NCBI GenBank assembly: GCA_002317245.1
Contig: DCIU01000080.1
Location: 5,423 to 11,068 of the forward strand
Origin: Lachnospiraceae bacterium UBA1718
GTDB taxonomy: Bacteria > Bacillota > Clostridia > Lachnospirales > Lachnospiraceae
DNA: 5,646 nt
Direction: 5' to 3'
Part shown: positions 1-5,646 of the stretch, piece by piece
How positions within the stretch are numbered: position 1 is the stretch's first letter
How the letters are laid out: each line of letters starts with the position of its first letter
Notes under the pieces: generated by a model
What the model was told of the DNA's origin: nothing
The model's database searches: none
What the model saw: only the letters and a program-made list of their open reading frames with translations
Translations under genes and position numbers: made by a program

Positions 1-9
1 AATTAGTAT

Positions 10-15
10 TATAAT
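10..15 (+). promoter_or_regulatory. Probable sigma-70/SigA -10 box for the large kinase-like gene
   Basis: The hexamer TATAAT matches the consensus -10 element exactly and lies about 50 bases before the start codon at 64. The predicted transcription start would be near 21-23, giving a leader of about 40 bases. The -35 element would fall before base 1, so it cannot be checked, and there is no extended -10 TG. AT-rich leaders produce such hexamers by chance, so confidence is moderate. Confidence 0.4.
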
Positions 16-39
16 GTTACATACATAAGGTATGTTAAC
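16..39 (+). promoter_or_regulatory. Imperfect inverted repeat at the predicted transcription start
   Basis: GTTACATAC (16-24) can pair with GTATGTTAAC (30-39): nine base pairs, one bulged T at 35, and a five-base loop (ATAAG, 25-29). It begins directly after the -10 box and covers the predicted +1. It could be an operator for a dimeric repressor or a small hairpin at the 5' end of the mRNA. There is no U-run, so it does not look like a terminator. Chance occurrence in AT-rich DNA is quite possible. Confidence 0.25.
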
Positions 40-50
40 TGAATGCATAG

Positions 51-56
51 AGGAGG
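51..56 (+). promoter_or_regulatory. Strong Shine-Dalgarno site for the large kinase-like gene
   Basis: AGGAGG is a perfect anti-16S match, with seven bases between it and the ATG at 64. An in-frame TAG at 61-63 abuts the ATG, so the protein cannot begin further upstream in this frame. Site and stop together fix the start with good confidence. Confidence 0.85.
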
Positions 57-63
57 TACATAG

Positions 64-3000
64 ATGGGTGACTTTAACGAATTTCAGGAGATAACTAAAG
101 AGGAACTTAAGCTTAGCAGCCTGGGTGTGAAGCTTGAAGATGACAAGCAGGTATTTGACCTTGATAAGAAGCAGGAAGACTATAAGAGAGCTCAGTCGGA
201 CAGCCTTGAAGCTACTAAGAAGCAGATGCATGGTATTGCAGAAGCTCTGGAAAGCAGAGAGCTTAATTTCGACAATGAGACACGCGCCAAGCTTGAGATC
301 AGGCAGGGCAGGAATATGTCCCACATTCTAATTAACAGTCACAAGTTCTTAGGCGATTCCTCTGAGATGAAGGATATTAAGACTAATCTTCTTACCCTTG
401 AGAATGCTCTGGCCTCTGAGCTTGATGCTAATATCCCTGTTTCTGCAGAAGAGATAACAAATATTGAGAATATGTATATGCTGACAATTAACAGCTGTCA
501 GCATTATCTGAATGTGAAGACCACCCATACTGGCAATAGCAGGTATACCATGGTCTATAATCGAATGAATTCCCTCACTGAAGAGCTTGCGCTCTTCACC
601 AAGATGAAGGGCCTTGTGTCCAATCCTGATATGAAGGGCTTTTTCATGGTGGGAAGCTATAGTGAGCTCATTATGTCTGCCAAGCTCTATGACTTAGGAG
701 TCCGCTATTCCACAAGCCACAGGGAAGAGGACGTGATTGCTGATAAGCTAGGTGAATTCGAGATAGAAGAGCCAGTAACGACATCTCTTCCTGAGGATAT
801 TATGTCTGGCCTTGATACAGCAGCACAGGATATCCTTAATATTCTTACAATGAATAAGAAGCCGGATGAGCTTATCTCTACGCCGGGCGATGACTACTGT
901 GATATAACCACAAGTCTGCTTCAGATGCTTAGGAACTTCCCGGATGGTGTCCATGCGGCCTACTTCAATTCGGGCACAATTGGCTATAAGGGCAAGGGCT
1001 TCATAAGAAGCCAGAAGAATAAGCAGGGCAAAAATGAGAAGTCTGGGACTACTATCGGCCTTAAGCAGGATGAGAAGGGCAGGCTGTTTGTCAAAATCGG
1101 TGAATTCGAGCAGCAGCTTCCATATACCAAGGAAGTCATTGCCTCTTCCATGACTAATAACATCCTTAATAATAGTGAGACCTTCGGAACTGAAGTGCTG
1201 AATGATTCCATGGCCTGGATTAAGGACAGTGTTTTTTCTAAGAATGATTCGGCTACAGTCAGGAATATGTGCCTTAAGTACATTGCTGGCCGTACTGGCA
1301 TAGAACCTACTAAGTTCCATAATCTGGATACCTCAGGCGTCAGAATGATAGCAAGGTACCTGCTGGATGACTCTATTAGCAAGGAGGAGATAACAGAGGT
1401 TCTATACGAGGATATGACTGCCACCAGAGAGAAGATTAATGGCATGGATACCCTGGAGCTTCTTAAGAATAGAGAGAAGAATAAGGAGAAGGTAAGCGAC
1501 AAGGTACGCTTCCGTGAGGATGCTATTATTAATGCCCAGGCTAGATCCCTCTTGGACCCTAATGCCGAGGGACCTGATGGATGGACACCTAATGAGAAGA
1601 TGGTTAAGAACCTTTTAGCTGACCTTGTATTCTCCAAGGATACATGGGTAGGTGATAATTCCCTTAATGAGCCTTCTGTACGACTAAGGAAAGCGATTGA
1701 AGATAACAGCTACGCCTTCATACAGATTGCCAAGGATGAGAGAATACTCGCTGATGTAATGAAGAAGCTTCCCCTTCCTGATGACTTCAAGTACAACATA
1801 AGAAAACAGGTGGGCACAATCAGAATGGCTGTGCATGCAAGTGACTATGCTGATGCAGTAGATAATGCCGTTACCAGTGAAGAGAGACTGGCTCTCACCA
1901 AGGCTATGCTTGCGGATGACATGTTCGATACTGCCTTCAATAGATTGGATGAGGAAATTGACAGGGCTGCTGAGGAAGGCGCCAGGTCAATATCAGAGGA
2001 CATCGCTCTTAAGGTCGACAGACTCTTCGAAGAAGATGAGAATGATGTAGCTAATAAGCAAAGGGATGAGGCAGAGACAGAGAGACTTGCTGCTATTAAG
2101 ACTTCTAAGAGAACAGAAGCTGATATCAAGGCAGGTAATGCCATTCTTGAGAACATAATTAAGCAGACCGTGAAGGGCAATGCAGGTCAGGGCCTCTTTA
2201 CGAAAAATGTATTGAAGTTCTACTTCTCCGGTGTATCTACCATTGACAAGAGATCTATGATAGCATCTGCCCTCAGGGATTCCAATGCTATTAAGGATAA
2301 TTTGACTGATGCCCAGAAGGAAGCTGTGGCTGCTTCATATATTGGTGGTGTATTCAAGGGAGCAGGACCACTTATGCAGAAGATGCTTCAGGGTATGCCT
2401 GTAGACAACATGGCGGATGAGCTCAAAAGCGCATTTAATGATGTTAAGAGTAATCTTCTGCCTATTCCAAGGGATATTGTCGAGGCCCAGTTCCTGTCCA
2501 TGATTGAGAGGTCTAATGGCGCCGTTACGGATATTCAGGTAACTAAATCTCTTGGTGCAGCCTCAGTTGGACAGGCTTTTCTCTGTAAAATATATGGTCC
2601 ATCCTTACCTGCTACTGGCAAGGAAGTCGTAGTCAAGCTCTTAAGACCTGATGTACGCAACAGAATGCAGCGTGAGAAGGATATTATGCTCTTCATAGCC
2701 AAGATAACAGATGGTACTGTGGATGAGAGCGGTATGGCAACGGGAGAGAAGGGCGGAATGGAGGCCACCTATGAGGGCCAGCTCTTAAGAATAGAGGAAG
2801 AGCTTGATCTGACTATAGAAGCAAGGAATGTTGAGCGCGGCAAGATATACGATAAGAGCCGAACCGAGGGCAAGGAGAGAGATGCTGTATCTTCCATGAA
2901 GCTTAACAGCCTTGTTGAGCCCACAACCACTTCCATGGTAATCGAGAAATCTCCAGGTACTACAGTTGATAAGTATATGGATGAACTCGCCAGAAGAAGG

Positions 3001-4500
3001 CTGGAGATAATTGACCAGATAACTGCCAGGGATGAGGAAGGCAGACCTATAATGAACGAGAATGGATCGCCCCAGCTTGCCTCGAATTCTTATATTAAAA
3101 GAAATGCGCCTGATACAAAGGTTGAGCTTAGTGAGTTGATTGCCCAGGCTAAGAAGCGTCAGGCCCATCTTGTACTCTTGGCTGAGAAGTGGATTGAGGA
3201 GGGTCTCTTCGGCTCTGGCTTCTACCACGGCGACCTTCATGCCGGCAATATAATGATTGATGATGACAGCGCAACTGTTATTGACTTCGGTAATGCGACT
3301 CAGCTGGATAAGAGCCAGTTGGGAACTGTTACCAAGATGATGGCAGCGGCTGCAATAGGAGAAGAGGGAGCATATGTTGATGGCTTCCATAAGCTCATGC
3401 AGAAAAATGAGAAGACTGAGGCTCTGTGGAAGTCTAAGAAGAAGCAGTTTGAGACTGAGGTTAAGAAGTACTTCAGACTGGGCTCAGGAGGAAGCACCGG
3501 CCAGAGAATAGCAGTAACGCTTCTGAAGGCACAGGAACTGGGATTCGAGCTTCCGTCTGCAATATTCAATTTCTCCCAGTGCCAGCTACGACTTCAGAAT
3601 ACCATTACAGAGTTAAATGAACAGATAGCGGCCCTGGAAGGATTAAAGAAATCAATTGATGATATTAGTGCAACACTCAGTATGGATTCTATGTGCAAAA
3701 TCAAAAGAATTGCTGCTGAAGGCGATGATCTAACCGCAGTAAGTTACGGACTTGAGGCAGCTGGTTATGCATTGATTTACTATGAAGGTACTGCCCGTGA
3801 TTGCTTCAAGCAGGACCTTAAGAAAATGTCACAAGAAGAGCGGGATGAATTCGACAGGGTATTCAGACCTGAGACTTTGGCAGACCCAGTCCGTGAAGAC
3901 TTGTCTTTCCCACATCTCTTAAAGGAGATAAGAGATAAACTGGATTCGGGACAGGCTTCGGAGGAAGAGATAGATAAACTGGTTGACAAGGCGGAACCGA
4001 TATTTAACGTTTTCGTTTATAATGAATGGCAAAAAGAAAGAGGATCTGATGCCTTTCAAATCACTGCTATGCAGGGTATTAAGACAACTATGTTGGCGAA
4101 TCTATTTTTTCCTGAGAATAAGGACGAGGAATTTGCCAGGATTATGGAGCCATATCTGACGGACAGAGATGGTGGCCAGCCAGATGAAATAACCAGAACC
4201 TATAGGGAAGTTGTCGAATTAAAGAGGCAGTTTGCTAATGGTGAGGACTCAGAGGAATTAGAGAAGAAAAGAAAAGAAGTTGGAGAGAAATTCATATATC
4301 TTCTTAGTAAGAAACAGAAGCTCAATCTTGACTTAAATAAGGATAAGATTATAGAAGAGCTGAAAGTAAGGCAGGCCGTACCCCGTGATTTCGTAGATGT
4401 AATGGGAAGGGTAATCAGTGATAATTCAGCTGAGGCTGCTTCCCGAATTGGATTCTGGGGACTCTGGCATAAGGACGAGCTAACGTCTCTAGCTAAATAG
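64..4500 (+). CDS. Giant ABC1/UbiB (COQ8)-family atypical kinase-like protein, 1478 residues
   Basis: The kinase domain spans about residues 760-1180. In order it shows: a KxGQ-like helix reading KMLQ (773-776) after GP (768-769); the alanine-rich loop SLGAASVGQA (829-838) that replaces the glycine loop in this family; the beta-3 lysine K858 in VVVK, followed by LRPDV; the ExD signature EELD with E913/D915, then E919 and N922; a hinge near IEKSPGTTVDKY (960-971); the catalytic loop HGDLHAGN (1055-1062; D1057, N1062); and the metal-binding DFG at 1074-1076. A polar insertion (about 985-1035) separates hinge and catalytic loop.

Known ABC1 proteins are usually about 450-650 residues and support ubiquinone or other isoprenoid-lipid metabolism. 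This one is more than twice that, with about 750 extra N-terminal residues that look helical and charged (especially 625-700) and resemble nothing I recognise with confidence. No signal peptide or transmembrane helix is visible, and UbiB's two C-terminal membrane helices are absent, so it is probably cytoplasmic. Lysine codon use changes after about residue 1180. The substrate is unknown; ATP binding and the kinase fold are inferred from motifs. The family call is firm, the function is not. Confidence 0.9.
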   Translation: MGDFNEFQEITKEELKLSSLGVKLEDDKQVFDLDKKQEDYKRAQSDSLEATKKQMHGIAEALESRELNFDNETRAKLEIRQGRNMSHILINSHKFLGDSSEMKDIKTNLLTLENALASELDANIPVSAEEITNIENMYMLTINSCQHYLNVKTTHTGNSRYTMVYNRMNSLTEELALFTKMKGLVSNPDMKGFFMVGSYSELIMSAKLYDLGVRYSTSHREEDVIADKLGEFEIEEPVTTSLPEDIMSGLDTAAQDILNILTMNKKPDELISTPGDDYCDITTSLLQMLRNFPDGVHAAYFNSGTIGYKGKGFIRSQKNKQGKNEKSGTTIGLKQDEKGRLFVKIGEFEQQLPYTKEVIASSMTNNILNNSETFGTEVLNDSMAWIKDSVFSKNDSATVRNMCLKYIAGRTGIEPTKFHNLDTSGVRMIARYLLDDSISKEEITEVLYEDMTATREKINGMDTLELLKNREKNKEKVSDKVRFREDAIINAQARSLLDPNAEGPDGWTPNEKMVKNLLADLVFSKDTWVGDNSLNEPSVRLRKAIEDNSYAFIQIAKDERILADVMKKLPLPDDFKYNIRKQVGTIRMAVHASDYADAVDNAVTSEERLALTKAMLADDMFDTAFNRLDEEIDRAAEEGARSISEDIALKVDRLFEEDENDVANKQRDEAETERLAAIKTSKRTEADIKAGNAILENIIKQTVKGNAGQGLFTKNVLKFYFSGVSTIDKRSMIASALRDSNAIKDNLTDAQKEAVAASYIGGVFKGAGPLMQKMLQGMPVDNMADELKSAFNDVKSNLLPIPRDIVEAQFLSMIERSNGAVTDIQVTKSLGAASVGQAFLCKIYGPSLPATGKEVVVKLLRPDVRNRMQREKDIMLFIAKITDGTVDESGMATGEKGGMEATYEGQLLRIEEELDLTIEARNVERGKIYDKSRTEGKERDAVSSMKLNSLVEPTTTSMVIEKSPGTTVDKYMDELARRRLEIIDQITARDEEGRPIMNENGSPQLASNSYIKRNAPDTKVELSELIAQAKKRQAHLVLLAEKWIEEGLFGSGFYHGDLHAGNIMIDDDSATVIDFGNATQLDKSQLGTVTKMMAAAAIGEEGAYVDGFHKLMQKNEKTEALWKSKKKQFETEVKKYFRLGSGGSTGQRIAVTLLKAQELGFELPSAIFNFSQCQLRLQNTITELNEQIAALEGLKKSIDDISATLSMDSMCKIKRIAAEGDDLTAVSYGLEAAGYALIYYEGTARDCFKQDLKKMSQEERDEFDRVFRPETLADPVREDLSFPHLLKEIRDKLDSGQASEEEIDKLVDKAEPIFNVFVYNEWQKERGSDAFQITAMQGIKTTMLANLFFPENKDEEFARIMEPYLTDRDGGQPDEITRTYREVVELKRQFANGEDSEELEKKRKEVGEKFIYLLSKKQKLNLDLNKDKIIEELKVRQAVPRDFVDVMGRVISDNSAEAASRIGFWGLWHKDELTSLAK

Positions 4501-4597
4501 GCGTGTAGGTGATGCGTATATATTCATTGCAGGGAAGTATGGCGTGGAAGTACCTGTTTATGAGAAAATCGCCCGCCACTTCGGTTACGATGAATAA
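4493..4597 (+). pseudogene. C-terminal remnant of a lost gene, possibly a dehydrogenase
   Basis: An open frame different from that of the kinase-like gene runs from just after a TAG at 4490-4492 to a TAA at 4595-4597. It has no ATG or convincing ribosome binding site. Beyond the kinase stop codon it reads as plausible protein, including AGKYGVEVPVYEKIARHFGY. The pattern KYGVxVPVxEKI recalls the last helices of NAD(P)-dependent dehydrogenases with a 6-phosphogluconate-dehydrogenase-like C-terminal domain (ketopantoate reductase, glycerol-3-phosphate dehydrogenase and octopine dehydrogenase types). That resemblance is weak and from memory. The segment ends 14 bases before the next start codon, an operon-like spacing, which supports its being the end of a former upstream gene. 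It may instead be chance coding potential. Confidence 0.35.
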
Positions 4598-4611
4598 GGG
4601 TTAATGATATT

Positions 4612-4882
4612 ATGAGATTGGTTGTAGTATTCCCGGGAATTGGATATCACTGTGATAAGCCACTGCTATATTATGGACGTAAGGTGGCTAGTGAGTGCGG
4701 CTATGATGAGGTAGTGACTTTGTCTTACTCTTATGATGGTGGTAAGGCTCGCTGGGACTAAGGGCGTGCCAATTAGCCTCTATAAGGGGCTGAATCATTC
4801 CCTTGAGGGGCTGGATACAGAGCATAATATTGTGATTCTGTGTGATGTAATGAAGAGGACTAAGGAGTTCTTAAATGCGTAA
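4612..4882 (+). pseudogene. Alpha/beta-hydrolase-like gene, internally deleted and frameshifted
   Basis: The first part (4612-4761, 49 codons) starts MRLVVVFPGIGYHCDKPLLY and continues with YGRKVASECGYDEVVTLSYS before a TAA at 4759-4761. This looks like the N-terminus of small alpha/beta hydrolases: first strand, FPGIGY oxyanion-type turn, then a helix. In another frame (open from 4733, ending TAA 4880-4882) the sequence GVPISLYKGLNHSLEGLDTE, followed by NIVILCDVMKRTKEFLNA, looks like the C-terminal end of the same kind of protein, with NHSLE carrying the probable catalytic histidine. Homologues as I recall them are about 200 residues. Here roughly the middle half is missing, including any GxSxG nucleophile and the acidic residue, and the junction lies near 4740-4755 with a change of frame. 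A weak AAGGG (4596-4600) lies 11 bases before the ATG. The product cannot be a working hydrolase. The family assignment is from recalled similarity; that the two pieces belong together is an inference from their order and spacing. Confidence 0.65.
4862..4867 (+). promoter_or_regulatory. Shine-Dalgarno site for the ion channel, inside the hydrolase relic
   Basis: AAGGAG is followed by a seven-base spacer to the ATG at 4875. It lies within the last codons of the hydrolase remnant, whose stop codon (4880-4882) is just past the channel start. This is the arrangement of a formerly translationally coupled gene pair, and it supports the choice of ATG 4875. Confidence 0.8.
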
Positions 4883-5646
4883 GAAGATATACGAGATAAT
4901 TGATAATGGAAGTGAAGGCAGCAGGGCCGGGCAGGTATACGATGCCTTTATGCTGGTGACCATTGTTGTCAGTCTGATTCCGCTGCTTTTTAGAGAGACT
5001 AATTATCTGTTTCTGGTAATTGAGCAGGTTACAGTTATTATTTTTATAATTGATTATGTGCTTAGGCTGCTGACTGCTGATCTTAGGCTTGGTAAGGGCG
5101 GCAAGTCCTTCCTGGAGTATCCATTTACTCCGATGGCCATTGTGGATCTGCTGTCAATACTGCCATCCCTGGTGGTGCTGAATAAGGGATTAAAGGCTGT
5201 TCGAGCTATTAGTTTCCTGGCACAGTTTAAGGTGTTTAGATCCCTTCGTATATTCAGGCTTCTGCGGCTGCTTAGGGTGTTCAAGACCTTCAGGGTATTC
5301 AAGCTCTTCAGATATTCCAAGAATCTTGAGATGGTAGGAAATGTGCTTAAGAAGCAGAAGGATGTGCTGGGGGCTGTTGTGGTTCTGGCTGTTGGCTATA
5401 TCCTCGTGGTGGCTCTTATTATGTTCAACATTGAGCCTGCTACCTTCGGAAGCTACTTCGATGCTGTATACTGGGCTACGGTATCCCTGACCACTATTGG
5501 ATATGGTGATATAGCTGCAGCGACTTCTGTTGGAAGATTTATTACAATGATATCAGCCTTGGTGGGCGTGGCTATTATTGCCCTTCCTTCCGGCATCATC
5601 ACAGCGGGATTCATGGATGAGCTTAATAATAGGAAGCAGGAGAAGG
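4875..5646 (+). CDS. Voltage-gated potassium channel-type ion transporter (cut by the window end)
   Basis: A frame of 257 codons stays open to the window edge; the protein is probably nearly complete, since bacterial relatives are about 250-280 residues. It has the classic six-helix plan: S1 (about 22-38), S2 (about 44-66, with E50, F57 and D60 in the usual charge-transfer positions), S3 (about 84-101, with D91), S4 (about 117-146), S5 (about 163-185), a pore loop with the potassium selectivity filter TTIGYGD (206-212), and S6 (about 219-247, with the ALPSGII segment seen in KvAP/Kch-type channels). The filter makes potassium selectivity very likely. S4 carries Lys or Arg at every third position from K119 to R146, so voltage gating is plausible. 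It acts in the cytoplasmic membrane as a homotetramer by family analogy, in membrane-potential or potassium control. The start overlaps the hydrolase relic by eight bases, so it was probably the downstream gene of that operon. All of its lysine codons are AAG, like the first three quarters of the large gene. Confidence 0.93.
   Translation, partial: MRKKIYEIIDNGSEGSRAGQVYDAFMLVTIVVSLIPLLFRETNYLFLVIEQVTVIIFIIDYVLRLLTADLRLGKGGKSFLEYPFTPMAIVDLLSILPSLVVLNKGLKAVRAISFLAQFKVFRSLRIFRLLRLLRVFKTFRVFKLFRYSKNLEMVGNVLKKQKDVLGAVVVLAVGYILVVALIMFNIEPATFGSYFDAVYWATVSLTTIGYGDIAAATSVGRFITMISALVGVAIIALPSGIITAGFMDELNNRKQEK

Noticed and set aside
43..63. Six-codon upstream frame (ATG 43 to TAG 61-63) directly before the large gene
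   Set aside because: There is no ribosome binding site for it, and the AGGAGG of the main gene lies inside it. It is useful only as proof that the main frame is closed upstream.
751..1110. 12-base direct repeat GGTGAATTCGAG at 751-762 and 1099-1110, in the same reading frame (GEFE)
   Set aside because: The copy is short and the surrounding protein sequences are not similar, so coincidence is the simplest explanation.
748..3390. Several reverse-strand open frames of 77-217 codons inside the large gene
   Set aside because: They lie wholly inside a strongly supported + strand gene with continuous kinase motifs, have unnatural composition (Ser/Leu-rich runs from antisense reading), and show no recognisable domains.
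4501..4611. Rho-independent terminator after the large gene
   Set aside because: No G+C-rich hairpin followed by a T-run could be found, so none is annotated.
4733..4761. Programmed frameshift joining the two hydrolase-like frames
   Set aside because: A joined product would be under 100 residues and would still lack the catalytic centre, so deletion and decay explain the data better. No convincing slippery sequence was seen.
5054..5320. Reverse-strand open frame opposite the channel gene
   Set aside because: It is antisense to the S2-S4 region of a clear six-helix channel; its repetitive Leu/Asn/Thr pattern is the complement of the S4 repeat.

Overview
The window reads as Gram-positive anaerobe DNA, most likely Bacillota and probably a Lachnospiraceae-type gut or rumen organism. 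This is an inference from strong AGGAGG-type ribosome binding sites, moderate G+C, heavy use of AAG and AGA/AGG codons, and the style of the proteins. All supported genes lie on the + strand.

Layout: (1) Positions 1-63 are a short leader with a perfect TATAAT -10 box, an imperfect hairpin next to the predicted transcription start, and a strong Shine-Dalgarno site. (2) Positions 64-4500 are one very large gene (1478 residues). Its residues ~760-1180 form an ABC1/UbiB/COQ8 atypical-kinase domain. About 750 largely helical residues of unrecognised function precede that domain, and a ~300-residue tail with different codon use follows it. (3) Positions 4501-4882 hold no intact gene. They contain the C-terminal end of one lost gene (to 4597), then an alpha/beta-hydrolase-like gene (4612-4882) that has kept only its two ends, in different frames. 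(4) From 4875 to the window edge runs a six-transmembrane voltage-gated potassium-channel-type protein. It overlaps the end of the hydrolase relic by 8 bases and has a good ribosome binding site inside it.

The large kinase-like protein and the channel do not form an obvious pathway. The relic DNA between them suggests a rearranged, decaying locus in which a large gene now sits beside the remains of another operon whose last member, the channel, is still intact. The most interesting object is the giant ABC1-kinase protein. Its kinase motifs are present, but some are altered from the quinone-associated form, it lacks the C-terminal membrane helices of UbiB, and most of its length is unexplained.
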